Source of the DNA: Nectonema munidae
Taxonomy: Eukaryota; Nematomorpha; Nectonematoida; Nectonematidae
Direction: 5' to 3'
DNA length: 64,000 nucleotides
Assembly (NCBI GenBank): GCA_030549495.1
Contig: JAUIRK010001056.1
Coordinates: forward strand, 731,001 to 795,000
Below, one piece after another: positions 41,109 through 55,300 of the stretch. Both the position numbers and the translations under genes were made by a program. Below the pieces are notes generated by a model. The model had not been told where the DNA came from and made no database searches. It saw only the letters and a list, made by a program, of their open reading frames with translations. The stretch's first letter is position 1, and every line of letters starts with the position of its first letter.

Positions 41109-42808
41109 AAGATTTTTGCCTCTATTTCTCTTATAAAGTTTTATTTATTTTACACTTGTTATACTATACCTATATATTAGTATATTTATTTAACAATGTT
41201 ACACATTTTTATACAGATGAATCGATTACTCTTTATATTTTTTGATTGCATTCGCTTATAAGTATTAACTTTTTTAATAAATTACTTTATGTAAAATATT
41301 TATCTATCCAAATCTAAAGACAACATAAAATACATTTTGTTTGATCGCTCTTTCCTGCTGGCATATCATAGTTAGATCAGTAAGTTACGCTAACATTTTT
41401 AAAAGTACCCTTACTTTTTTTAGTGTTGCGAATTAGTCTAAAGAATGGAAGAAAACAATATAAGTAACCACTCTCGTGAAAAATAATGACTAATTACTAA
41501 TTCTAATTGACTATACAAATTGCTAGAATTGACTGTACAACAGAACGCAGCTAGCAGTTGCATTGTGGCGCCTTGAACCGCTGCATTAGATAAACAACTC
41601 ATCACATTAGTTCCGGAAATATATTTTCCGTCTCTGGCGCCATTGTTTTGAATCTGCTGGCTTCGGCCAAATAGCGTATTAATTTATTTGGTATGACCGT
41701 TACCATGAAACACCAGCCCAAATGTAGTTTCACAAATTTCTTGTTCTAATTATTATTTGATACAAAGCATTACGTTTAACTAAATTTAAAATGAAACAAA
41801 AGTTACAGCGAATATAAAACAAAGTGAAAAATAAACCCAGATCACAAATAATTAAATTCAAATTAAATTGTTTTATTGCCTCTTTCACATCTTCTCTCAT
41901 TGACGCTCCCAGATCAGAATGAACAATACGAAGAGGCGAAAACAATCGTTTCAGAATATTAACTTGAGTTGGGGCAACGCATTTATTACATATGCCACAT
42001 TTCGAACTATTCAGGGTAATGAGTTTTAGCCTCTAAGACATTCAACTTAGATGACCCATCTATTTTCTCCATTTCATTCAAAGCCTAGAAGTCGCGTTTA
42101 AATTTAGAAAGTGGGGATGCTTTTTGTTTAGATTTTAGAATTTCAACTCTCTATCCCTATTCGGAGGCGCTAGGTTTCAATATCAAGGTGTTTCTTAAAA
42201 TCTCGTATTTCGTTTTTAGTTTGTTAATTGGTTTTTTGTAAAATGATTATTCTTTTATTATCGCTTTTTTGTTCCATTTGTGGATTTGGCTGTTAGTTAT
42301 AATTTTTTATTTATTTAGTTAAATGTTTGATGAAGAAGTAACTTTTCACATTTTATGCTGTTTGCTAGTATGTTACCATTGTTACTACGTTTATGGATGA
42401 TTTAATATTGAGAGATGCCAAATATAAATTAGAAAATGGTTAGGAGGTGGAGCCATTAAAATTTCTAGTATTTCTGGATCTAGCTCCACTCAGTATGGTC
42501 AACTTGGTTTCGTCGCCAGCTCCTATTATTCCAAAATTAACCGAATTCTATTTTTGAATTATTTTCAGCAAGGATGTTTTGAAATAAAACATTACAACTT
42601 GTTCATGATAATTGAATACAAGTGGTAGAATGAACGCATCCTATTTGAAAATAAAAGCATATCTTATTGAACTTAAGATATTAATAGAAATCTATTGCGA
42701 TTTTTATTATAGCGACTGTATTGGTAAAAGATGTAAAAAAATTGAAAAAATACAAAAAAGAATTTGCAAAATGTAAAAATAACAAAATAACAATTAAAAA
42801 AAAAGTTT
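41109..42808. other. Gap between two converging genes
   Basis: The SLC3A2-like and protease genes end towards each other here. On the minus strand near 42030-41875 a fragment reads KCGICNKCVAPTQVNILKR, then HSDLGASMREDVKEAIKQF, interrupted by frame changes. I do not recognise it. The rest is AT-rich and featureless. Confidence 0.45.
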
Positions 42809-42874
42809 TCAATCAAAAAAGTCTTTGGAATCCTCTTTGAATTTTGTAATGTCATTAATTTCAATCTTTGCAAC
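42809..42874 (-). CDS. IDE-like terminal exon
   Basis: The acceptor TTTCTTAG/GTTGCA leads to VAKIEINDITKFKEDSKDFF, then D and a TGA stop. The I.D...FK pattern matches the end of IDE (..NMTEFK..). Confidence 0.82.
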   Translation of the reverse strand, partial: VAKIEINDITKFKEDSKDFFD

Positions 42875-43276
42875 CTAAGAAACAAAAATTAATTATTTTG
42901 AAAATTGGAATTTTTTCTTTATTAATATGAAATATAATAAAATTTAAAATTTTGAATGTGTTATAAAAATTTGTCGCAATGTCTAAAGAAAACTTACATT
43001 TGTAGAATCAATGATTTCATCTTTTGTTTCTTTCGTTATGTTGAATCCATCTTTTCCAACAAAACAAATTTTAAGGATACTCTTTGTACTGGAAGATTCA
43101 GAAAGATATTCCTAATATATATTTTACATCATATATATCATCATTCATCTTATAACATCATCTTCATCCACATCATCATCACCACATCATCATCATCCAC
43201 ATCATCATCATTCACATCATCATTATCCTAATCATCATCATCATTCACATCATCATCATCACCACATCATCATCCA

Positions 43277-43327
<51 letters not shown>

Positions 43328-46300
43328 CATAATCATCATTCACATCATCATCATCCACATCATCATCATCATTCACTCATCATCATCACCACATCATCAT
43401 CATCATTCACATCATCATCATCACCACATCATCATCATCCACATCATCATCATCATCATCATTCACATCATCATCATCATTCACATCATCATCATTATCA
43501 TTATTTTATAAATTAGAAAATAAATTGTATACATTATAGAAATCTTCTAAGTCCTCTTTCTTCAACTCTTTGCACATATCCGTGATTTTCTTTCCTAAAA
43601 TTAAACTTTGATAGAACATTTAATGACTATATTTGACATCACTTTTTCATTGAGACAAAAATTTCTGACACCACAAATTTTATAATGGAAAAGTGGGTTT
43701 TAAGAAACTGATATTACAATCATTCAATATAAAACCGTGAGACAATCTTATAGATTTATGAGACAGGCATCTCCGGCTCTCTTGTCGTACGGTGTCTTTC
43801 AAATTCAGAGACATATGGGAATTTGTCCGGGCCATAAAATAATTTAGTCTTTTTTGTCAAGATGGTTGATAAATTTCAAAAAAATCATACATTACGCATT
43901 TATCTGCTAAAAAATTTAAAATCCGGCAAACTCTTTCTACTTAAATGTTAAATTATAACGTTTGCCAAGACAGCACAAAATTTTATCAGATCATTAAGAT
44001 ATTCCAGGTTTATAATTTACTTATTATGCAATATTAAGGGCAATTTTTTGTTAAAAAATGATGCACTCTTGTTTAAATATGCAAAGTTGAAGTTATTTAT
44101 TTTCATCCGCAGTAATTGAAATAAAATACAAAGATGCAAAATTAATGTTTTAAAATAATATCGCTTAATTCATTCTGTATCAACAAAATGTTGTCTTCAG
44201 AAGAACGTCTCAAGAGTGCCTATCTTCCATTTAATATTTGAAAACTAAGCTAAAATTTCTTTCACTGGTAACTATATCATACAAAATCCTTTGAGAGAAT
44301 TCAAGATTAAAAGTTAGAGTAGATTTCGAGTTACTTTATAATGCCAAATTAATTTTATTCTACTACTCCAGATCTACTACTTACACAATTTTGATTAAGA
44401 TAAAGGAAAATTCAAAATTAATAATTCAAAAACTTACTTAATCCGAAATCAATATTCTTTTGAGTTAAACAATATTCTAGGAAGTTTGATTCATGATCAG
44501 CAGTATCAAAATTTCCTGAGTATGCTTCGATTACATTTTCTTTGAGCTTTGCATAGTCTTCCCTTGATAGGTTCGCTATTTTGCCCTGTAAATAAAATTA
44601 AAGGTATCCACTTGAAAAAGGGTAATTTTATCAATATGAATGATATATTAACTCATCTTGACAATCTGAGAAAATATATACCACATTAAATGCGCAATAA
44701 GACTCATTGTGTAAATATAGAAATCTAAAATTGGCAGTAAATACAAAGGAGAATGCGCCAATATTTTCAGAATTTGAAAAAATGGTATTTTTTGTTCAGG
44801 GCAAAATAAAGCCAAGGAAAAGGAGGCACGCGTGGTTTGGGGGTCATATGATCCATCTGAGAAGCCAAATAGCGCGCCTGAAGAATGAATAATTTTAGTA
44901 GAGAGCTTAACGCTAGCGACTTTCGATGGTGAGATAGTTACATCTACCCTTAAATCTAAAAACTTAAATTATTTGAAATAGGATAATGTAGGAAGAATTT
45001 TGAAAACATTATAAGATAAGTATTTATTAGAGTTTTGTGATAAAATAAATGTTAGAAAAGTCTTCTTGGGAAGATGAAAGTATGCTTGGATTTGACCAAG
45101 GGTCGCATATCGTACAATCGATGTAAACAAAATTTCAATTCTTTATTTGTGCTTCGTGTATCTTAAAATAGCACACCAAGATGAAATGGCATATGTAAAA
45201 GTTAGTATGATTTTGATTACACTCGTTAATAGAATTTTGAAAAAGGTGAAGTGATCTCCGGAGTTAAAGCTAAGGAAACGAAAGATGTTAAAAAAAATTT
45301 ACGCACCTAACATTTCTACTTTTAAAATGCGTGCTCCAATCAAGATTGTACAAGACTAAAGTTTTTTACGTAAAATTATATTCTTATACATGAAAAATTA
45401 TAGTATTATTCAAATGTTTATAATTTTTTTTTGATAATATTTGAAACATGTCTCAAATCAAAAATGTATGAAAAGAGGCTTTTTAAGATTACCTTATTTC
45501 AATTTTTTTAAAAAAATTTCGCATAAAATTTTAAGTTAAAATTTAAAAATTTTGACATAAAAATGATGAAAAAATGAATTAAAGCAAAAAAACATACCAA
45601 ATCTAAAATTTTTTAAGATTTGAAATTTTAAAATTGAATTATGCGATTTTACTTGGGATAAAGAAAAATTGAAATGTCAAATTTAATGAAATATGCCAAC
45701 TTTATGAAAACAAATAAATAAAAAAAAAATTTTAAATAGTCAAAATTTTTTGCTGACATTTTTAAATTAAAATTCTTTTCGGTATATTTCGTGTTTTTCA
45801 GTGTATTTTGCTATTAAGCGAAAAAAATCTATATTTGCTTGAAATCATTATAATATAGATTGAAAATATTTTTGTTATATAACAAAACAGGTTTTCTTAA
45901 ACACGTGTGCACTCATTGCCTGCTAGGGTGTTTTGAAAATTTGGAGATTTTAATTATAAACAGATGTTGTTATTAAGATGATGGTTTTGAAAGCAATTTT
46001 TTCAACATTGCATGCTGCTCAAACAAGAAGAGGAGAAAACTTAGATTTTAATTCCAATACTCAAAAAAAATACTTTGTTGTAAAAAAAAAATTGTATTCC
46101 AATACCTTTATTTCCGAAACAAATCGCAAAATGGCGCTCTCCACAGTAACTACATCTACTTCAGTTTGGATAAAAAAGCCAATATACAACACATTTCCAA
46201 TCGTTCTTACTTCCATATACAAATTATAACCTAAAAGAAATGAACATTTTACTTTTGTGTTGTTGTGTAAAAGCGACCGACGAAAACCCAATTAATATTA

Positions 46301-49300
46301 TTCCGAATCATTATTATTATTTCAGCTATTTAACATTGCTCTGACGATGAATGAGAATTCAAAATAAATTCTATAAACTTTGATAAACAAAATGGGATGG
46401 ACTCTCTGTTCGTTACAAAAGTATCTCTAAAGTTACAAAATTGGTTTTACAACAATTCAGTGTAAATTCATTCACAATAATTCCTATACAAAAAGATTTT
46501 TTTAAACATTTGGAATTTGAGTAATGTAAAATTTTTGAGAAAACTAGAGTCAACATAAGTCATTAATTAAGAAGTTATATAATTAGATATTGTTAAATAT
46601 ACAAAAATATATTGTGGAAAATAATTTTGTCTCAATTGTATCAAGAAACTGGGATTGATACTTTTTTAATCGATTCCCAAATGGTCTGACGGCAATTTAG
46701 AAAAAAACCCGTTCTTATTTGGAGAAAAAATCTTTTCGGAAAGTCCATTGAAAAATTAATATTAAATTGCAAACATCTTTATTTTTTAAACGCTTGAAAT
46801 TAGGAGATATCTGAGTTTTGTTTTGACCCAAGTGAATAAAAATGTAAGATATACCCAGTTGTTGTACTGTTCTCAATTCATGGAAGTAGTCTCCCTGTAC
46901 GAAGTAGTAGAGAAGTTTCATTAGAGTCAATTTGCGATATTCATAAGCTCCGATTTGGAAAAGAATATAGATCGCACCGCTCGCCTCTTCTTTGTTAATT
47001 TTCGTGAATTCACTCATACTGTCTAAATGCAAAGAAATATCTATTCATCACTGACAGATGCTTTGCTTGCACCTAAAAGGGAAATTTTGGATCAACTGAT
47101 CTTGTATGGATCAGTGTCTAAATCCTCAAGCGGCCTTTCAGGCTTTGATATGCACATTCAAACAAATTTACTCGTATTCTTTTGATAATCTCTTTTGATG
47201 TGCTCTTTGCTTATAAGCACTCATTTTTTTATAATCATTTTCAAATCTATATAACTTTTTTTGTGTTTGAAAATAAATCTTCTTCTTCTTCTTCTTCTTA
47301 GGTTCAAATCTCTTATTAATTAAATCATTTAAAGCATTTTGTGTAAAAAAATGTGGTTTTCAATTCAATTAAAAATCTGGTGGTATGTATTGGGAGTCCG
47401 TTTCTACCATATCATTTTCTTCTACATCATTTGAAAGACCTTCTGTAATTTTGATCAAGGATGGTTTTGTGGTATTGGAATCGAAAGTGAAAGTTTAATT
47501 GGGCGAGAAGCTGATTCCATATTAGGATATATATTTTTTAGTTCGAATAGCAGTCACAGTAATATCTGTCCAGCAAAAATAACGCAATACCAAATTGCAT
47601 TGGGTAGCTAGTTTTCTTCCATTTTATCAATCTAGGAACAGAATTAATGCAACAATATTCTGCCGCCCAAGTAGTTGAATCAGCGTTACTATCAAAGTTA
47701 GCTATGTAGAGAGCCTTCACATGAGTATAAAAAGTACGTAGATTTTTTTCCAAAATACGGTCCACAAATGAAACAAAATATGTTTTTATTATTTTTGCAA
47801 GTATACGAGTCATTTCTAGAAAAGAAGTCATTTTATTTTTAGTATGAAAGAAAAAAATGAAAAAACAAATCTAAAAAATTATTACTGTTTATAAAGTTTT
47901 TACTGTGTCGGCATCTTTTCCATGTAATTGATCGCGCTTTTGTAAAAATTTGCTCTTGTTTTTTTTTATAAAATAAAATATATTTTATTTCCCTTGTTTT
48001 CCCTATGTGTATTCACGAATTATTCACAAATCCAAGAAGTATAAGAAATTTTATATTCTTGATTCAAATTCCAAAAAGTTTTCCACTTTTTCGTGAAACT
48101 CCAAACTAAAGTAACAATAATTTTTATTTTATGATGTGTTACCATTATTTTTTTTTTATATTATTCAAAATTTGAGTTGTTTTTATTTTTTAGTTTAGTT
48201 ATATACAAAAATTTCTGTATACGTGATTTTACAAATGTATTTTATCTCATTTTTTATTAAATTTTATATTTGAAATTGTTTTTAGATATATACTTTGTTT
48301 GTACTTTTTTTACACATTCTCTAAGCTTCATTAAAAATGATTTATAAGCAACCTTTCTATTTAAAAAAAACTGGAAATAATAAAACAAGGTAAATTTTGC
48401 ATAATACAAAAATGAAAAATAATCCTAAAGTTAAATTAAAAAAAATTTTCTGGAAAAAGACTTAGAGTTATCCGGAGTTTCCTTATATTAAAATTATAAT
48501 ATTATTATATAATAAATTTTATATTTATCTCTTTGAAGATGAAACTCAATCTTTCTAAAGTTACGGTGCGGATTATCCACACATACTAGACATATTCCTG
48601 GAGATAACAGCTTATAATTGGGATCCTGGAACATCACGATGTTATATTTAAATATTCAACAGTGCAGCATTCACCTGATTCATCAAATCACCATTAATCC
48701 TACTGGACCTTCAATCATTCAACCACATTGTACATCACAACTTTTACACACACATGCAAAACATCCAAAGTTATCGAATTCACGATATACACTACCTGAA
48801 GCCATATTTTCTGTAAATCAAAAAGACTTCAAAAATATCCACGTTTCTTGTGCTCGTGGATATGCGAACGAAGAAAACACGTCTTTTTAAGGTTGTATGA
48901 AAATATATTCAAAAAGAAAACCAGAAGTATTATTTTCATAAACTAATGCCGGAAATGTTAAGCAAGTTTAAATTCAATGTCATCTTCGCTTTCCTGGATC
49001 AAAAGAAATTCCTTTGAGAGCGACACTTTTGCAAGAATATAATCGTTTGCTTCTCTTCCAATGTTAACTTTGTATATTTAAAGATGGAGATTTTAATTTC
49101 ATGGAACACTGCTCCCTAAAGGATCAACGAAGTAAATGGAATCGTGATAGGAAATCTCTCCCAAAACATGTTAAAAATTGAGAAATATGATTATAAGGCC
49201 TTTCTTACTTTTGCTCAGCTTTATCACTTTTCCAAAGTCATTGTTTCTTGCTTTCGAATGACTTTGCTTGAAAATTGACGCAATCATATTCAAAGTCTTT

Positions 49301-52300
49301 TTAAAATGTTCAGCTTTTTCATTTCCAAAGGATAACGCGTAGATGCGAGAAACGTGAAAAAGGCCTTCTTTTGCTCTTTCTACATCCTCGAAAGAAAGAT
49401 CTAAATATTGAAGAAAAGGCACCGTATTCACGAATTATTCACAAATCCAAGAAGTATAAGAAATTTTATATTCTTGATTCAAATTCCAAAAAGTTTTTCA
49501 CTTTTTCGTGAACTCCAAACTAAAGTAACAATAATTTTTATTTTATGATGTGTTACCATTATTTTTTTTTATATTATTCAAAATTTGAGTTGTTTTTATT
49601 TTTTAGTTTAGTTATATACATAAAAATTTGTGTATACGTGATTTTACAAATGTATTTTATCTCATTTTTTATTAAATTTTAGAATTTGAAATTGTTTTTA
49701 GATATATACTTTTTTTACACATTCTCTAAGCTTCATTAATTATGAGAAAAAAATAGATTTATAATCAACCTTTCTATTTTAAAAAACTGGAAATAATAAA
49801 ACAAGGTAACTTTTGCATAATACAAAAATGAAAAATAATCCTAAAGTTAAATTAAAAAAAAATAAATTACAAAATAAAAATTTAGTTTCACAAGTCACAA
49901 ATATGTTATAAATTATAGTGAGGGTGCATACAAATTATAAGAATTATTTATGGGTGAACTTACAAGTCCTTGAATTTACATTGATATATTTAAAAGTGAA
50001 GCAAGAATCCTTACTTCGACTAGCTTCTAGAAGTTCTTTCGCGTTGAAATACTTCGCATTGAGTATTTCTTCTGACAATATTTCCACCTGCATTTCGAGG
50101 TTGTGTTTTCCTTTGTTCTCGATATCTTTCTCCACTTCCTTTTTCTTGATGTCGTATCGATTTTTTCTTAAGTGAACTTCCTTAATTTTTCGCAAAATGG
50201 TTTCCAAAAATAAAGCTTGTTTGTCGTTATATCCTTTTATCGAAAAGGTGTATTGATTGTATAAAATATTCCATTTGAAATTGATGCCTGCCATTTCTCC
50301 TTCTTTGATATAATCATCCAGTTCTTCCATAACAAGGTTCAATGACAACATAAATGCCAAGTAAGATTCTTTGCTTCCATAAAACTTATCATTCATGAAT
50401 CGCAAATAGTGAAAGGCATTAGGAAGTTCAAAAATTTGATCCATTTTGTAGTAAGTTTGGAAGAAAGAGTCATTCTTTAAAAGGACAGCGTTTTTGTAAT
50501 CAAGAGTCTTCTCTTTATGGGGTTGTAGTTTTTTTGAAAAAATTGTAAAGTCTGAAGGAATCAATTTTGATCCTTTGGGAAGTCGGAAAAAGGGATTCCA
50601 GGAAGTTCTCCATTTTTTTAAGATGCTTTCAGGAATTTTCTTGACTGAATAATTGATCTCGAACCACTTTTCCCAAAATAAATTTTCTTCGTCCAAAGTA
50701 TCTGTTGCTTCTATAATTCTAGAAAGTGAAAGAAAACTTGTATTAACTGCATAATATTTAACAGCAAAATTATGGACTTTTCCACACTTTATAAGTAACC
50801 TTACAGACATCGCCTCAAAAGTCGTCATTGTAAAGATATTATTATTATTATTATTATTTAGAAATGATTTAAAAATTTTAAAGTTATGTTTAAGGGTACA
50901 TTTTTTTTTTATGATTTTTCAGCTCAACTTTTGATCACACTAGTAATCAGGAAGATGAGTTTGATCTGGCGCTGAATAAAATCAGGCCAACGTATTCCAA
51001 TTTTTATTCAATTCTGCATTTGAGTATAGTGAACGCGTAGCTGAGATTTTGGAAGTCTTTCTTTTGAATTTCGAGATATTATATAAGGAAAGAATAGAAG
51101 CTAATTGAAAGAGTATACCTCATGTAATCAGGCGTTAAGAAAGATAGAACGTATTGGTAGAGTGTGGCGTTGTATTCATTGATTAAGTATGCCTTGGGGA
51201 GAACTTCTTCAATTGAAAAATCCTAAGAATATGGATGAAGAAAGGATAATGATTATTATTAGTTAAGGTCATCAAATTTGCACTAAAAATTACTTTCATA
51301 TTTAGAGCTATTTTTTCAAGATATGGGATCAAGTTCTTTGATTTGAAACGGTAGTCGATGCTTAATCTGTCTCGAACTTGTTTGTAAAAATCATAAGGGA
51401 CGCTGTGTTTTCTAAGTAAAGCTAAATACTGGAACAATGCTTCTACCAATTTTTCTCTATGGTCTAAAAAATTGAACACTACAAGATTACTTAAAGTTAA
51501 TTTAAAGTTAGAAGAATCATTTTTGTATATGTTTTATTGGTTATTTTAAATATCAAGTTTCAAGAAGATTAAACTTGTATTTGATTTGAGTTTTCTAATT
51601 TTTCGATCATTATGTAAAAAATATCAATATATAGTAAGGAATAATTTTACTCTTGCATAGAATGATATTCTTTTTTTTCTTTTTATTATAATTTCAAGAT
51701 TTGTATACTTAAGATAAGATAAGATAAGATTTATTTTGAAAATGAAAAGAAAAAGTTAAAATAAAATAGGGAAACTGAGACATATATAAAGATTCAAAAA
51801 GATTTTCAACTCTTACATTTCCTCTCAATATTCCCAACTTCCTCCATGTTCTGATATGAACTGTTTCATTTGCTCTGATCCATGATAAGAGTTTCTCGTT
51901 TTCTTTGACTTCTTTTTTGCAGTGTGTATCCTTCAGCGGTTTCTATAAACCTTTGGATTTACACATAATTTTTATTCCACATATGCTTATTTTCTCATTT
52001 GCTCGTATTCCAAAATAACTGTTAAATACATAGATTATTATTTATTAATGTAATTTTGTTTTCCACAATATATATTCGCTATATATGTCTCAGTTTCCCT
52101 ATTTTATTTTAACTTTTTCTTTTCATTTTCAAAATAAATCTTATCTTATCTTATCTTATTACCCATGTTAATTTCGATAACAAAAAGTAAATCCTCAAAA
52201 TAAAGAAACAAATCGACGTTTTATTTTTTAGTAATAATGAAATTTAGTTATCTTAAATTCAAATAAGTTATTGTAATATAAAGGCAAATTTTAAATGAAA

Positions 52301-55300
52301 TAAAAAGACTTTTGTGAATTACAAATTCATTCAAAATAATTTGTTATTTTTTTGTTTGCAACTTTTAATTTTTGAGAACATTAACATTTCAGTAAATTCG
52401 CAAAGTGAAATTCTTTTACTTATTATATGAGCACCAAAATAATTTTACTTATTCTTTGCCAGATTTAGTTTCTTGGCTAAACGTATGGTTAAATAAAAAG
52501 TTTATTTTAAAAAAGTGCTCATATTTAAAAATAAAAGAAAGTTTTTAATAAAAAAACTAAGTATTAAGCTAATATTACAAAAATAATCGAGTCATAAGGA
52601 ACGAATTTAAGTTTTTTTGTACATGTGAATTCTGAACAATAGAAATATCTCGTCTTATAAAAGCAACAATAGTCAGATATCATTAAAGCACGCCATCGCC
52701 CTTGAAAACGGATTTATATTTCTTTGATATCCTGATGGAAACCCCAGTCTTGATCATCGCTAACGTCTCTAAGGTTTCAGGAAAACGATTCAATTGACTT
52801 CAATTTACTGATCGTAATATTTTCACCAAGAACACGCATACGATGAAATCAAATTTTCGACAACTTTTCACAATGTCTGATAAAGCTGTCCAAGTTGAAG
52901 CTTCAATTTTAACATTCTTTGCAAAAAATTCTAAAAGTATAGGAATTTGTGCCCCACCAAAATTTCCTGCGTTGAGTTTAATAAATGTCGAATATAGAAA
53001 ACATCACATATGTATTTGAAACGGTATTAGTACAAAATCACTTTGGGAACCAAATTTCCCAAGACAAAACTTCGCATGGAAAATCCCCAATGGAAAAATT
53101 TTAAAGTATTCCTGAATGAAAATGTAAACAAGAATTCATAGTGGTAATTTGATTGATAAAAAAATCTTAAATGGTAGTGCATTGATTTGCTAATTTTATT
53201 TTCAAAGACTTCTATATTTCTAAAGATAAATAAAACAAGATACCATATCACTCTTTTCTTTCTTTATAGTTCTAGTTTGCTTAAATGAATATTACTGACA
53301 TATCAGTAGTTTTGAGCTAATCAATTAATTCTTCTTAATAAGCTTACATCTAGAAATCACTCTACTTCCACCTGCATCCCAATAAATTTTTTTTAAGCAA
53401 TCAAATAACTAATGTTACTTCTTGCTTACATTTTCATGAACTATGAATATCCTTATAATAGCATAAACTTAAAAATAAAAAATATCTGTTTCCATTTACA
53501 AAAAATGTACTTGTACTTCTTATAACCTATTTTCAAATATAAAAATAGGTTATCAGCTTAATAGAATATTCAGAAGTAATAATAACTATGCAAGAGAAAT
53601 TAGTAATCCGGTTATCAATCGCGTGATAGCTATGATGAATTGAAGCCCTCTCTAACACTTTGATCGTGCCGCTTCTGCCTTGCAATGAATGCTGTCTAAT
53701 TTTTCTCATCATCACTTTATCGACGCACCTTCTTTTCCTCATCATTACTTCTTCTAAGGATGCGTAGCATTCACTACTTTTAGGAAAGATTTGGGGTTTT
53801 AAATCTGATGATCATGCTAATTGAGAATAATATGAAACACTGCGTAGTCAAAAAAATTTAAGTTTTATTTTTTCTTATGATCATGAGAATTTAGAATAAT
53901 ACGAAACACTAAGTAGAGAAAAACTTTTTTTTATATTTCTCATGATTTTGTTAATTGAGAATAATACAAAAAAACTGCGTAGACAAAAAACTTTTTATTA
54001 TTGTTTTTTGTATTTTTCGGTGGAAAACATGCAGTAGAATATCTAAAAATTACAACTGCAATCTAAACAGTATGTCCTAAAATCTAAACGTGCTAAAAAT
54101 TTTCAACGATTTAGTAATTAGTTAGTTATTAGTTAAGTTTTTGAATTAGTTAATTAAAAATTGATGAAAATTTAACTTAGATATGTAGTAGTAAAATAAA
54201 ATTTATAGATTCTAGAAAAAATTAAATTATGTACATTGTTAAAACAAAAACTCATAGTAGGTAAAAGCGTAATTATAGGTAAAATAGAAACCTAAATAAA
54301 ACTCTTCAAAGATGTAAACTATATCTTTAACTATATAAACTAACTATATAAAACTATATAGTGTTAAATGATTTAAACACTATATTTACTAGCCAAATAT
54401 AAAAATTAATTCAAAGTAAACAGAAAAAAAATTTATTTGTATAGTTAGTTCAGTTCAAAATTAACAGTCAATTGTTTAATATATTTGAAATGCTGAACGA
54501 AGATGAAGCATTCAATATTGAAAAATTTACACAAAATTCGTCATCAGTATTGGATGTTTCCATGTTCTGAGGAGAGGATATACATATTGAAATTCTACTT
54601 AAAAACATGTATAAGTTTTTGTCTACAAGATATGCTGCATATATTTCCTCAATCATTTTTTCTTGATCTTTTCTGTCTTTCTTGCCTCCACTCCAGTTAT
54701 ATTTTGAGTTTAATGACTCTATTTCAGGAACGTCAACCCAAAGTCTCTCCTCATCTTTAATAAAAAAATCAATCACTTCCCATGTTGAAGTCTTTTCATA
54801 ATTTAATGACGATTTCAAACTTAACAATGGTACAATTAAAGCAAATTATTTATACAAAAAAAATTCTCCTGTTGTGAAATCCTTCGCAATGATTGTTTGT
54901 TCTTATTTTCCTTTTAAAAACGTTCCACAGAATTATTCTATTGAGCCAGTTGTTTTCAAAATATAAAAAAAATTCTTCAAGATTGAAAATATTCATCATT
55001 CTTTTCAGCTTTCTATAAGCAACTTTGATCTTTGGTTAAAAACATATTAATATTAAAATAATTTAAGGTTAATATATGTGATAATAATTGTAATGATTAT
55101 AAACCAAAATGATACTTCATTCTCAGGTAAGAACGCTAAAGCAAGTAACATTTTTATGCTCTTTCTGAAGGATAAACTTTTTGAATATAAGGGACGGAAG
55201 CCCATTTCAGATAGCTTTCTGTATATGCTCTGGCAAAAATGAAAATAGCATCCGTGGTAGATAACGTTAGGAAACGACTAAAAATTTATGATTTCCTAAG

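Noticed and set aside
43128-43503. CRISPR-like repeat array
   Set aside because: It is a plain CAT microsatellite with no distinct spacers, in a eukaryotic intron.
46061-46291. Single-exon gene from the 76-codon minus frame
   Set aside because: Only 46106-46230 is coding; it is an internal protease exon with clear splice borders.
47538-47831. 97-codon minus-strand frame as a gene
   Set aside because: It lies in a protease intron, matches no family I know, and lacks splice or promoter support.
48958-49067. A further protease exon reading NIGREANDYILAKVSLSKEF
   Set aside because: It has a poor acceptor and no GT donor before its stop. Joining 49209 directly to 47022 is in phase and gives the length expected from IDE.
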